This document shows positions 28,101-37,640 of a stretch of 64,000 bases of DNA, piece by piece. Under the pieces are notes generated by a model that was not told the origin of the DNA, did not search any database, and saw only the letters and a program-made list of their open reading frames with translations. The stretch covers positions 96,316,749 to 96,380,748 of the forward strand of contig NC_092344.1 in the NCBI RefSeq assembly GCF_963676685.1, given 5' to 3'. Numbering within the stretch: position 1 is the first letter of the stretch; every line of letters begins with the position of its first letter. A program made the translations under genes and the position numbers. Origin of the DNA: Mytilus edulis. Taxonomy: Eukaryota > Mollusca > Bivalvia > Mytilida > Mytilidae.

Positions 28101-31100
28101 TTATGTACCTTGGTTTCATTTCATACACTGCAGAATCAGTTATTATTATACATCCATCTAATACAGTATGATTGGTCAGCTGAATATCATGTGACATTGT
28201 CAGTCCTGGTTGCCATGACCCTGATGATGTCAATCCAAGTTTGATATCCTGGTTGTATTTTTGCCTCATATTCTCCTCGCATTTTTCATGCCAGTAAAAT
28301 GGAAAAGACTTCTTTTGTATGGTCAATAGATGCTCATTTTGTGGTATATCAAACTGTTGTAGAACTGACTCTTTGTTGAAATCCTGAAAAACAAATCTTA
28401 AATGCAACTATTTATACCTATAGCATCACATAAAAAGGAAAGTTATTGGAAAGTTTGTCTTTAAGCCAAATAATTGTAATTGAAGGATGAAATATACATA
28501 TTTCTTATTTCTAGAGTGGAAAAATTAGTTTCAAACTATCCAATGAAGGTATACTTTGCGATTGTATCATGTGGTTACTTTTTCAATTGTTTAAGAAACT
28601 TCAGACAGGACAATAATTATAAACCATTTGTAAGTAAGACATTGAAATCCATTAAAATATACAATTCTCATCAAATAACTGTACTATTTTGATACCTTTG
28701 TTTGGTCCATTGAGGTTTCAGCTCTCTGATTGGCTATGACATAGAGCTTCTTTCCACTGGCAAGACGAGTCATGGCCAGGAGAACTTTATCTGTCAATAT
28801 TACAATGTCAGATCCAATAGGTAGCTTGTAAGCAAATAACGGTGATCTGTCTATGTTACTGTCATAAACCTACAAGAACAATATCATAGCATAATCCATC
28901 TACCACGGATTCATTTATTTTTCAGAGGTATCCATTTTTCATGGATTGAAGAAGAGTTGTATTTTCATAGAAACTTTCCAAATTTTCAGAGAAAGAACTA
29001 ATTTTAAATCAGTTATATTTTGAAATATTTGTGTGTTTAATAGATACATTTTGTCAAATCTATATTATTGAGTAGAGGTCCTCTAGCCTTAAGAACTTCA
29101 CCACTTACAATGAGGGTAATGAAATCAATTTCCTTCTTTAATTAACAGTATTTACCTGAAAAGTAGATTCTTTAGAGCAGTGAGAGGTTATGAAGTGATG
29201 ACCTTTAGCACATTGTGGTTGTAGAATGACAGAGCGTGGAAACTGGTCTAATCTCTGTGGCTGGAACAGGCCTCTTGTTTCCTCTTTAATACAATAATTA
29301 GCAGATACAGTGGACTCAAAATAACAAAAATATAATACATCAAAAATTTCAGTTAATTTTTATGTTAATAATCAAATAACAAGATTAAAAGAATGTGTAT
29401 TTAACATAAATATTGTCAGCATTCAGCAATGTTATCTTTCTCAGCATTTATTTGTTGTCTCAATATAAGTATAAGATAATTACATGTTTATTCAGTGTTT
29501 ACTATGTTTATCATAAGTACATGCTACTATATTCATCTATTATTCAATTTTGAAGTGGATATTTTCAACATTGATAAAACTGATGACTGTTCAATTTTAA
29601 CTATTGTCACCTTTGTGTGATCTTTAGATAGTAAAACATAGTCATTTTTCTGAAATCATTAGATAGATAAAACATACACTACCTGTTTTTTTATATAGCC
29701 AAGTCTCATACCTGTAACTTGAGTTATTGACAATGTTGGTAGACTTCTTCCACTGAGTCCATCATATCCCATATCTGATATTTCTTTATCTACTGGTGAT
29801 GCTAGTTCTTGTGTGCGACATTCTAATAATAATTTCCACTGAACCAACGGCTGACCTGTAATCTATCAAGAGGTCAAGTATCAAAATTTGTTTAAACAAA
29901 AATGTGTCTATAGTACAAGGATGCCCCAATCGCAATTTCATTTTCTATGTTCAGTGGACCGTAAAATTGGGGTAAAAACTCTTATTTGACATTAAAATCA
30001 CAAAGATCATGTCATAGAGAACATTTGTACTATGTTTCATGTTGATCGGACTTCAACTTCATCATAACCAAACTTTAACCTGAAGGGGGACAGAGGAACA
30101 GATGGACGAGCAAATGAACGGACACACAGACTAGAAAACATAATGTCTATAAAGGGGGCATAAAAAAGATATTTAATGTCTTAAAATCTGTTTACATTAT
30201 CAAATATGATTCTTCATGTACATATTCTAGTAATTCATTTATGTAGACCAAAATAATGTGTAGACTTGACCATTTGTATTGCCTAGAAAATTTTCTTTTC
30301 CAGTTTTCAAGAAAAATTAAACTGCTGAATATGTTACATAGCTTAAAGGGTGACTCAGCAGATTGTTATCCAGAGAAAACATTGTCAACAGATTTGAAAG
30401 GGTTAGAGAACTTATATCCAACTGCGAAAAAGTATAGAGTCATGTAGACTGACTATGTCCTTTACATGTTGTTTCTGGTATATTTAAAACACAGTAAGCA
30501 AGACAACATTTATTTACCATTAAATAAGTAGACATTTGTTGGTCATCTTCAACCAATTCTAATCTATGAATTCTAGTCTCTATGGTAAACTGATAAACTA
30601 TTTTCCTTGTTGACAAATCAACCAACAGTATGTTTCCATTCTGAAATATTAACACAAGTTTTTCTTCTCAAAAGATTAATAATAAGTACCAACAATAACA
30701 ATTTTATCGTTCATATCTTTTTTTGAACATTAATAAGGCTGTTAGTTTTCTTGTTTGAATTGTTTTACATTTGTCATTTCGGGGCCTTTACAGCATACTA
30801 TGCGATTTGAGCTTTGCTCATTGTTGAAGGCTGTACAGTGACCTATTGTTGTTTATTTTTGTGTCACTTGGTCTCATGTGGAAAGTTGTTACATTGGAAA
30901 TCATACCACATCTTCTTTTTTATATACATGCACACATTTGAATAAACTCAGTGTGACATACAAGTACTTTTTGTCTCATTTGTGTTGACCTTATGATCTG
31001 TAGCAGTATCAAAGCTGACATAAATTGCTTAAGGTGGTACCAAACACCTTGACTTCATTAATTTGGCTTGTTTAATTTTCATAAAATTTTGCAGAAAATT

Positions 31101-34100
31101 TACTTTGACTCTAAGAAGGTGATTAAAAAAAATGTTCAGCTGATTTTTACAGAGTTATCTCCCTGTAGTGTTATGTATCACGTATGTAAAAGTTAGTTAA
31201 TAATCAATTTCAGTACCATCTTAAAATCTCAAATATCATAAAATAACCAGATGCTCCGCAGGGCGCAGCTTTATACGACCGCAGAGGTCGATCCCTTAAC
31301 GGTGGGGCAAGTTTGGACACAACATTCAAGCTTGATACAGCTCTGAATTTGGATTGTGATAAAATAGTTGACACAGCATAGGTTTCTGACACAGAATGAA
31401 TGTGGTCTAATGAACTTTAAATTATTTTTTTTGCTTTTGAGCAATTTACTATGCTGTTGAATATTAAACCACTCAAAGAACAAATATTTGAAGAAATTTT
31501 CTTTATAAATTCTGAAATCTGAAATGCGAAAAAAAAATTGACCCCCCACCCCAATTTTTTTTTCACTTCCCCCTTTCCCTTATTCCAAAAATGATCTCAA
31601 TTCAAATTTCTAATGGAGTTTGCAACAATAACTACTCATTTAAATACTTCATAAAATATTAAAATATAAAATGTCATACAGTCATGGTTAAAATTAATAT
31701 TAATTAATAGTAACTTCTAAAAAAAAATAATTGGGAATGTGTCCAAAAGGACACAGATGATGCCCCCGCTAGCATATAACGTTATAAAGGGACATAACTC
31801 AAAAACTGTAAAAGTGAATCTGCCAAAAATTTAACTTAAACTGAGTTTAGAGGTTATAAGCATTACATACATATTTCATTAAATTTAGTTGAGACAAACT
31901 TAAGTTAAGAGAACAGAAACTAAAAAATTCTTCAATTTTTCCACTTGTAAAGGGGCATAACCCTAGAATGGTAATCAAAGTGCTTGTAGTCACTGAATGG
32001 TAAAGATTGCTTTAATTTATCAGTTGGTAGTAAAGTGAATATTGCATTGTATATTGTAGCATTGATTTAAGTTGATTCAACTTCTATTCTGGACAAAGAA
32101 AGATAACTCCAATTGTCAAAGAGGATTATATAAAGCATTGGTGATTCAACAACCATTCTGGACAAAGAAAGATAACTCCAATTTATTGACTTGAAACTAC
32201 AACCAGGTGCTCCGCAGGGCGCAGTTATATACGACCCCAGTGGTCGAATCCTGAACAGCTGAGGCAAATATGGTCACAATATTCAAGCTTGATACTGTCT
32301 GAATTTGGATTGTGATCAAATTTTTTACATAATATGAGTTTTTGTCACAAAATAAGGGGGTCAAAGATCTTACAAATCTATTGCACAATACTGTGCAATT
32401 GAATATTTCTTCTTGAAACTTTTCAAAATTTGAAATTTGAAAAATTTTGAAAAAAAAGGAATCCCTTAAAAAAAGGGTAAACAAAAAATCCCCCCCCCCC
32501 ACTTTTTGAAACCCCCATTCCATTGAGCAATAACCCTTAAACTCAATCCCATGCTTTCTTTTGTAGTATTGAACCTTGTAGTACAATTTCAGAGAGATCT
32601 TAAACACAAGTTATCATCATGATTGTTTAGAAACTAGAAACATGCTTCTTTTTGGTCCTTTTTAGGCCCCTAAATCCTACATATTTCGGGCAATTAACCC
32701 AAAACTTAATCCCAGCCTCCCCTTTGTTATATGGTACTTTGTGGTACAATTTCAGAGAGATCCATACAATTACACACAAGTTATTGTCTGGAAACTAGAA
32801 AAATGCTTGTTTTGGCCCCTTTTTGGCCCTTAATTCCTAAACTTTGGCCCCATATCCCTAAAAATGAATCCAAACCTTCTACTTGAGGTTTTAAACATTG
32901 CGATATAATTTCAGAGCAATTGAAATACTTGTACACAAGTTATTATCCTGAAACTAGAAAAATGCTTGTTTTGGGCCCTTAATTCCTAAACGGTTGGGAC
33001 CATCATCCCCAAAATTAATCCCAACCTTCATTTTGTGGTATTGAACCTTCTGAAAAAAAAAGTTATTATCCGGAAACCAATGTGTCTTCAGACGACGACG
33101 CAGACGACGACATCATACCATTATACGATCCCCAAATTTTTTTGGGGTCGTATAAAAATGCTTGTTTTTGGCCCCTTTTTGGCCCTTTTTTTCTAGACTG
33201 TTTGCCCCATAACCCTTAAAATATATCTCAACCTTCTACTTATGGTATTAAACATTGTGGTACAATTTCAGAACAATTGAAATGCTTATACACAACTTAT
33301 TGTTCAGACACTAGATAAATGCTATTTTTGGGCCCTTTGGGCCCCTAATTCCTAAATCTTAGGGACCATTACCCCAAAAAATCAATCCCAAGCTTCCTTT
33401 TGTAGTTATAAACATTGTGTTAAAATTTTATTGATTTCTGTTTACTTATACTAAAGTTATTATCCGGAAACCATCCGTCTTTGGAAGACGCTGCCGAAGA
33501 TGACGTGATACCAATATAAAACCGCAAAATTTTGTGTGGTCGTATAAAATATTTGGACTCTTTTTTTTATACAACCTTCATTCCAATAATTGCTATCTGT
33601 CTATCGTCCAGTGTGTGCCACCAAGTCACTACAGATGGTATACCTGAAATTATCAAATAATATTATGTTAGCTTTCCAATGTGTGTGACATGTTTGTATA
33701 ATCACTGCTATATGATAAATATTGTAGTCCATCCTTATGTATAATATGTGGTGAAATATGTTCTTTGAAGACCATTTAGTCTTCACAATGGTCTATTTTA
33801 CTGACTGGGTACCTTAGTTTTCAGGGAACCAAATTTTGAAAAAACAGAAATACACCCATACATGATAATTTACTGTTCTGTGTCAACATACTTAGGACAA
33901 CAATCATTGCAAATGCATTCTATCATACTTTAAAAAATAGAAATAATTTACAGGCAGTATAGGAAAGGTGTACTGACATAAGTGGTCTCTAAACACATTA
34001 ACTCAAATGGAGCTTTCGTTAGTAGAAGCCATATTAATTATGTGTACCAGCGGGAAAAATGTAACAGCATAAAAATATAGTATATTTGCCAATACACATA

Positions 34101-36813
34101 ATTAACAGCGCCTGGTGATGTTTCATAGCCTGACCGGTTTCGGTTCAAAAAGGACCTTCATCAGAGGCAGAATGGTGGATTAATTATTGAACCCTATTTA
34201 TATAGATATGGTAACCGGCGGTTCAGAGTTAACCGTTGGTTCAGAGTTAAACAGCGGTTCATATTCAACCGGCGTTTCAGATTCAACCGGCGGTTCAGAT
34301 TCAACCGGCGGTTCAGTTAACCGGCAGTTCAGGGTTAACGGATTGGCATATATACTATATTTTCATAGAAACAATTTACCTTGCTGTTTTTTAAAGCGAA
34401 GAACTGTTACATCTTCAAGATTCCATAATCTGTTTACTCTAGCTGTACTGTCCTATGGTATACGAAAAGTTAATAATATAAGATAGCACATTATATAATT
34501 GATAAAAATTAAGACAGGAATTGATAACAAATATTAAATCAGTAGTACAAATCCAGTCTTACTAAATAAGGAAATTTAAATTGGAAATGTTGATGCCAAA
34601 GATTAATTTTTTCAAAGTTTCAAATATCACAGCAAAATCTTTTAATTAAATTTGTATTTATCCTGTATTAAAACTTTTAAATCCTCTTATAGCTTTTACT
34701 AGGGGTGGCAACATCTAGTCGTTCCTCCTAACAGAATTTCCTATGAAAACTGTTTATAAACAATGCTGTTCCTTTTGGATCAAATATTCAATACCCTTTA
34801 TATCACAAGGAAATAATATTTCTGAATATTTTCATCCATTTTGAAACTTATATCATAAAGGAACTTCTATTCTAAGTCGCATTCTGTAATAGCAATATGA
34901 AAAATCTTATCATAAATATTTTCTGGAATTTTTGAAAAATAAGAACCACAATTCAGTCAAACCTGTTTAAGAGACCACCTGTATAAAGCAAAAATCTGTG
35001 TTATAAGACCATTAATTTTAGATCCCCCTGTAGTGCATTTCACATAGATTGAACCTGTATTATAAGACCCCCTTTCTTATGAGACCACTTTTTTTGCTCT
35101 CCCTTGAGTGTTCTCTTAAAACAGGTTTCACTGTACATTTTAGCCATAAGATGAAGAAAGTATCTAAACTTACCATCAGTGATAACACTGGAACAATAGA
35201 CACTGTAACATCCTCAGAAATGACAAGTAGCCACGATACTGTTGGATCAAAACATAAGCATACAATTGATCTGCTTTCTGGCCATGGAATATGGCTAATA
35301 ACAGGGTCATGCCCACTGCAACAATATCTCAATATAATATCTCCTAAAATACAAAATAAAACTTTCAGGGATATTTAAACAAGAGGAGAAACTAGTTTTA
35401 ATTTCCAAATTGTTCAATTATCAAAACATGAGTTAGCTGAATCTTTGTAGCAGTTTTCAAATAGGTTATTGTTTACAAAACATACAATCATACTGATATA
35501 TTTCAAATAAGTGACTGTTTAGAATACCACTTTTTATGATCTATATGTCAGTCGCGCAGGTTTTATTTGACTGTAACCTCATTTTCACTGTTCATTGCTA
35601 AGTGTTAGGTATTTGCGTTTTGGTCTGTTTTTTTATAATTTATAAGCAATAGGTCAACTATACATGTACATTGTAATTGTTGTAAGGAAGAATTGTTAGC
35701 TGTACATGTCTGTCTGGCATGGTTCATCTGACATTGACCTCATTTCCATGGTTCATTGGTCAATGTTTAGTTTTCTTGGTTAATGTTAAGTTTATGTGAC
35801 AGTTGTAATAAAGCTTTATATTTAGGACTATCAACATAATATCAAGTAAAGAAGGCGAGATATTTCAGGGTTCATTGGTCAATGTTTAGTTTTCTTGGTT
35901 AATGTTAAGTTTATGTGACAGTTGTAATAAAGCTTTATATTTAGGACTATCAACATAATATCAAGTAAAGAAGGCGAGATATTTCAGCGTGTGCACTCTT
36001 CAAGTCTCTTGTTTTGAAGAAAAACAGGTTTTTTACCTAAAGTTTATATTTTCGTACAATATATTCTTAAATCTCACAGATTCTTCAATTTCATGGACAA
36101 ATATTGTAAAACAAAAGAGATATTAACACTTGATGTCGACTTGTTGGATATATGTATAGCATTTATGGGCGAGTCAGAGTGTGAAATCTGTCCATCAACT
36201 TTATTTGCTCAAAAAAAAAAAATCACTTATTTTGCTTGATTTTAATATAGTTTAATATCTCTAAGGTCTACAAATATTGAAAAAATCTATTGAATAACAA
36301 AAAAGTTATGACTATTTATATCTCATCCTGTCAACCGTCCTGTCACCATCCGGCAATCGTCATGTCATAAGTCTCAGATCCGACTCAGTGATAGTCACGA
36401 TTATCCAGACGCTCCAAATGCATATGTAGACAGTAAGAACGATAACACTGGTGCATCGAGACTAACTCAGTGACTGAGCAACTTTTTCATTACTTTACAT
36501 CACCGTTCAGGCATTGTCAGGCAAACGAAATTATCATCTAGTACATTGAAGGGAGACAAAAGCTGATTAAATAGGAAAGCTAAGAAGTTGACCCTTACAC
36601 AAAAGCATAATTCATAAGGAAGCGGGCAAACATTTTAGGGTGTCTGTCAACAGAAAATGAAAGGACAACACCACGCAAATTACCAGTGGAAGCAACAAGT
36701 GCCAAAAAGTTAACTTCTCCAGCCTCGCGCCAGGCATAATTTACTATGCTCTGTTCACTAGAGTCACTGTCTTTCACTGTCAAGCACTTTACAACCTCGT
36801 ACAAACCGAACAT
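6340..36813 (-). CDS. large multi-exon protein: propeller / solenoid / RCC1 propeller / solenoid / Cys-His finger
   Basis: About 1,550 codons in about 32 exons, all with GT donors and AG acceptors. Exons, 5' to 3': 36813-36599, 35327-35174, 34452-34380, 33643-33576, 30640-30518, 29862-29712, 29283-29156, 28869-28696, 28383-28109, 27670-27496, 27043-26850, (gap), 23753-23674, 22648-22522, 22119-21912, 20462-20405, 19580-19446, 18672-18539, 18099-17964, 16604-16456, 15909-15759, 15223-15089, 14719-14540, 11440-11333, 11126-10998, 10587-10420, 10185-10090, 9541-9434, 9153-9056, 8328-8262, 7547-7441, 6877-6340. Every junction keeps phase except 26850 to 23753. A 26-nt stretch at 26741-26716 with AG/GT borders would restore it. 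The start MFGLYEVVKCL is the first ATG of exon 1. I do not recognise a named orthologue. The layout resembles class C VPS tethering subunits, so a trafficking role is possible but is inference. Confidence 0.8.
9838..10065. repeat. intronic dispersed-repeat fragments (GATTGATTGATT type)
   Basis: TTGATTGATTGATTGAATGT followed by TGTCTAGTGGCAAAATTTTC, and a second partial copy at about 10010 (GATTGTTTTCAATGTCCAGT). Similar phrases appear at 59568-59640 inside the 3.3-kb inverted-repeat element (GATTGATTGATTGTTGCTTT, GGTGGCAAATATTTCACGC). Confidence 0.4.
11785..13205 (+). mobile_element. dispersed repeat ('GTCCATAGT..GGATGCCCC' family), interrupted copy
   Basis: It begins AAGTGTCCATAGTATACGGA, passes through AGTGGACCGTGAAATTGGGG and CAAGTTGATTGGACTTCA, and ends with GACGGACGAACAGAC-type runs, CATAATGCCCCTCTTCTATC and GGAGGTGGAGCAT. 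Uninterrupted copies are at 25612-25905 and 29890-30165. The front part (AGTGGACCGTGAAATTGGGG onward) is present twice, at about 11840 and 12005. The copy is split by a 161-bp-repeat element at 12116-13044. No coding capacity. Confidence 0.75.
12116..13044. mobile_element. insertion built of five 161-bp tandem units, TTAA at both edges
   Basis: Units begin at the phrase AAGAACCATAACTCCTGAAC, found at about 12182, 12343, 12504, 12665 and 12826 (period 161). They also share TGACCTCCATTTTGTCATCA and GTTCATGCGTAAATGCACGG. Outer borders are TTAA-CAAGAGGCTGTCAC and AAAAGTCCGG-TTAA, and the host repeat resumes immediately on each side. The small minus-strand open frames here are shadows of the repeat. 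Confidence 0.75.
14785..14870 (-). repeat. fragment of a ubiquitous-type bivalve repeat
   Basis: AAGATGTGGTATGATTGCCA and ACAACTCTCCACAAGAGACC are the reverse complement of the end of the repeat at 30700-30960 (GGTCTCATGTGGAAAGTTGT.. CATACCACATCTTC). Intronic. Confidence 0.6.
16755..17722. mobile_element. dispersed repeat with CTCACCT(T)GG ends (copy 1)
   Basis: It starts GAGCCTGTGTCGCTCACCTTGG and ends CACTTGGCCCTTCGGGCCAGGTGAG, a short terminal inverted repeat. Inside are GGGCAATAACTCCTT (twice), CCAAGTTTGGTTTAATTTGG and GACGACGGACAACGGACGCC. A diverged copy occupies 21005-21628. The internal open frames are not protein-like. It lies within an intron between RCC1 exons. Confidence 0.7.
21005..21628. 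mobile_element. second, truncated copy of the CTCACCT-ended repeat
   Basis: GGGTGAGCTGAGCGGAGAAG at the left, GGGCAATAACTCCTTAAGGG, TTATTGCTGTTTACAGTTTA and CAAAAACTGCATTTGACCCC inside, and GATGGATGCCAAGTGATGAC at the right match the 16755-17722 copy in order, with a shorter left part. Confidence 0.7.
24099..25158 (+). mobile_element. probable solo LTR, about 1.06 kb
   Basis: The block runs from TGTTACGCTCTGG to CGAACATTACA, i.e. TG...CA ends. The host MITE resumes on either side (ATCTATCAAATATGCAATAT and CAATATGTCACTTTTCAG), so it is an insertion. It has no coding frame but carries a promoter-like GC box and TATA box in its middle, as expected for a U3/R region. The target duplication is ambiguous (CAATAT is present on both sides but offset from the TG/CA ends). 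Superfamily unassigned. Confidence 0.55.
24398..24420 (+). promoter_or_regulatory. GC box plus TATA box inside the solo LTR
   Basis: GGGCGGGGCC (24398-24407) is followed after four bases by TATAAATAG (24412-24420). This is the best-looking core promoter motif pair in the window and lies on the plus strand, antisense to the host gene. Confidence 0.5.
25612..25905 (+). mobile_element. dispersed repeat ('GTCCATAGT..GGATGCCCC' family), near-complete copy
   Basis: ATGTGTCCATAGTACACGGA to CTATCGTAGGTGGGCATAAAA, about 294 bp, same order of motifs as 11785-13205, with GACGGAAGGACAGACGGAAG low-complexity sequence near its end. Intronic. Confidence 0.75.
25974..26655. mobile_element. piggyBac-type non-autonomous element, copy 2
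   Basis: Shares with 5419-6291 the order AGGTAATTGACAGGTAAAAG, TTATCTGCCAAATAATAAAG, GTAGCGTATTGCACCATACA, CTACGTCTCGTACAGATCGA and AGAAATGCTGAAATATTTCC. The left end is TTAACCCTTACAAC and the right end GCGTTGAAAGGGTAAA, so the right TTAA is degraded. A run of about 22 C residues (26230-26251) replaces a shorter C run in copy 1. Intronic in the large gene. Confidence 0.7.
27355..27432 (+). repeat. short dispersed-repeat fragment
   Basis: AGAGAATGGAAACTGGGAAC followed by GTATCAAAGAGACAACAACC and TGACCATAGAGCAGAAAA. I recognise this phrase as a recurrent bivalve repeat from general familiarity; only one copy is in the window. Confidence 0.35.
29890..30165 (+). mobile_element. dispersed repeat ('GTCCATAGT..GGATGCCCC' family), third copy
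   Basis: AATGTGTCTATAGTACAAGG to CTATAAAGGGGGCATAAAAA, with CAGTGGACCGTAAAATTGGG and GTTGATCGGACTTCAACTTC in order. More diverged than the 25.6-kb copy. Intronic. Confidence 0.7.
30700..30960 (+). repeat. dispersed repeat ending CATACCACATCTTC
   Basis: GAACATTAATAAGGCTGTTAG, CATTTCGGGGCCTTTACAGC, TTGAAGGCTGTACAGTGACC and GGTCTCATGTGGAAAGTTGT in order. Related fragments lie at 14785-14870 (inverted), 41065-41210 and 63470-63600. Intronic. Confidence 0.65.
31030..31170 (+). repeat. dispersed-repeat fragment (AAGGTGGTACCAAACACC type)
   Basis: TTAAGGTGGTACCAAACACC, then TTTCATAAAATTTTGCAGAAA and CAGAGTTATCTCCCTGTAG. A matching terminal phrase in similar context (TTTCAGAGTTACCTCCCCTT) occurs at about 37185-37205. 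Assignment is tentative. Confidence 0.35.
31245..31560 (-). repeat. dispersed repeat (GCTCCGCAGGGCGCAG type), truncated copy
   Basis: CAGATGCTCCGCAGGGCGCA, TTATACGACCGCAGAGGTCG, CAAGCTTGATACAGCTCTGA and GAATTTGGATTGTGATAAAA match in order the start of the 32195-33545 copy. The minus-strand open frames are fortuitous. Confidence 0.65.
32195..33545. repeat. dispersed repeat (GCTCCGCAGGGCGCAG type), long copy with two tandem 3' modules
   Basis: CAGGTGCTCCGCAGGGCGCA at the left is followed by repeated modules of about 170 bp: TTGGCCCCTTTTTGGCCCTT, AATTCCTAAA, AATCCCAACCTTC, GTGGTACAATTTCAGAG and AGTTATTATCCGGAAAC. These recur near 32530, 32700, 32880, 33000, 33220 and 33380. Two possible ends carry hairpin or terminal motifs: ATACGATCCCCAAA...TTTGGGGTCGTAT (33124-33155) and GTGTGGTCGTATAAAA (33535-33550). 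Confidence 0.6.
34128..34168 (-). ncRNA. candidate hammerhead ribozyme (small, dimer-type)
   Basis: Minus strand, 5' to 3': GCCT (stem I), CTGATGA (34164-34158), a stem-loop with GGT/ACC arms (stem II), GAAA (34141-34138), a self-complementary ACCGGT (34138-34133) that can act as a very short stem III or pair between two molecules, C at 34132 (the expected H17 cleavage position), then AGGC (34131-34128), which pairs exactly with GCCT to close stem I. One deviation: an extra A between CTGATGA and the stem II GGT. Hammerheads with minimal stem III that work as dimers are known from Penelope-like retroelements. Activity is not shown. Confidence 0.5.
34205..34335. repeat. 18-bp minisatellite, about 7 copies
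   Basis: Unit CCGGCGGTTCAGATTCAA with variants (GAGTTAA, GTTAAC, CGTTTCAG). It gives a short in-frame Gly/Ser/Thr-rich peptide (SDSTGGSDSTGG) that is a by-product of the repeat, not a gene. Confidence 0.85.
35545..35990. repeat. dispersed repeat containing a perfect 119-bp tandem duplication
   Basis: The left part shares ACCTCATTTTCACTGTTCAT and AAGCAATAGGTCAACTATAC with 3340-3880. From 35751, a 119-bp segment beginning GTTCATTGGTCAATGTTTAG and ending GGCGAGATATTTCAG is repeated from 35870 with no difference that I can see. Intronic between exons 1 and 2 of the large gene. Confidence 0.8.
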
Positions 36814-36827
36814 GTTATTCTATTTTT

Positions 36828-36836
36828 GTCACATGA
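36828..36836 (-). promoter_or_regulatory. possible M-box / E-box just upstream of the large gene
   Basis: TCATGTGAC on the minus strand, 15 bp upstream of the ATG at 36813, matches the M-box/E-box core bound by MITF/TFE-type bHLH-ZIP factors, which control lysosomal genes. It may lie in the 5' UTR and a 9-mer can occur by chance. No TATA box is obvious. Confidence 0.2.
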
Positions 36837-37470
36837 GACAGACGACGGAAGTTGAATCGCTCTTAAGCTAAAAGTATGAAGACTGATCCCGAACACGTCA
36901 CCGAATTATGCACTTTTCTAGGATAGTCTAACTTGGTCCGAAAGTAAGTGTTCAGTATTTTCTCTAGTCCAAATAATTGGACTACATTTTCTCAAGCTAC
37001 AGGTTGTGACAAAATGACACATTTTGTATAGATTAGCAAAAAACACCATTATATGATTAGAAGATAAACAAATAAGATGATAGAATTGTAAAATATACTA
37101 AAAAATGCTTTGAGAGTATCAAAAGAAAAGATGGGCTAAATTCAAAATAGCAAAATTCCATGTAGATTCCTTCAGAAAATGCACTATTTCAGAGTTACCT
37201 CCCCTTAAAACTCCAATTTAAAAAACATTACAATAAAGCAAAAAAACAACTACACTTGTTAAAATATTAATATTTATAAGTTATATTCTTATAAATTTGT
37301 TCTTTTAAATGCAAATTTACATTAGTTATCTGCAATTCCTTCATCAAATTTTGCCAACTACATAGAAATCTGGACCTTAGATTCTCTGTTTTTTACAATT
37401 CAAGATGGTGAAACACACTCGTACCATCCAGTTATACACTCTATCCTGTTTGGACATATACTATTTAGTG

Positions 37471-37640
37471 ATAAGTCGGTCTTCACGCTTAACCACAAGC
37501 CATACGGCATTGGATTGTAATACTGTTTTCAGCATTGAAAAATTCTTCTTTACAAGCCAACAGAATCCAACTAAAATTTTCAAAAAATTAGCTTCTGGCT
37601 TGTTTACTCAAACGTTAAGCGTGAAGGCTTATAAGTTAAT
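37471..37640. mobile_element. 170-bp MITE-like inverted repeat
   Basis: ATAAGTCGGTCTTCACGCTTAAC at the left pairs with GTTAAGCGTGAAGGCTTAT at the right, and the inner arms (ACAAGCCA / TGGCTTGT) also pair. The middle is non-coding. Otherwise 36,840-37,470 and 37,640-38,050 hold nothing I can identify. Confidence 0.5.

Larger units (their letters stand above)
34072..34363 (-). mobile_element. small element with 19-bp inverted ends, carrying a hammerhead-like core and a minisatellite
   Basis: AAAATATAGTATATTTGCC (34072-34090) and GGCATATATACTATATTTT (34345-34363) are inverted copies with one mismatch. Between them, on the minus strand, are a hammerhead-ribozyme-like core (34128-34168) and an 18-bp minisatellite (34205-34335). 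The unit lies in intron 3 of the large gene, just downstream of exon 3 on the minus strand. No coding content of its own. Confidence 0.5.
28109..36813 (-). other. N-terminal half of the large gene: likely WD40-like propeller (exons 1-9)
   Basis: Roughly residues 1-455. The translation alternates short hydrophobic strands with turns, e.g. GEVNFLALVASTGNLRGV, RSIVCLCFDPTVSWLLVIS, PSVVTWWHTLDDRQIAIIG and NGNILLVDLSTRKIVYQF, the pattern of a WD40-type beta-propeller. The pieces SIVCLCFDPTVSWLLVIS and GNILLVDLSTRKIV look like propeller blades. Later exons (DSNIDRSPLFAYKLPIGSD; GSDIVILTDKVLLAMTR) continue the strand pattern. No canonical WD dipeptides, so the assignment rests on pattern only. Confidence 0.45.

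Noticed and set aside
34187-34486. 99-codon frame with GGSDSTGGS repeats
   Set aside because: It is the 18-bp minisatellite read in frame, then crosses antisense over exon 3 of the large gene.
35328-35343. Earlier acceptor (TTTTAG-GAG) for exon 2 of the large gene
   Set aside because: It would leave exon 1 and exon 2 out of phase; the acceptor 16 bases further in (exon start 35327) joins exon 1 in frame (GT+A, Val).
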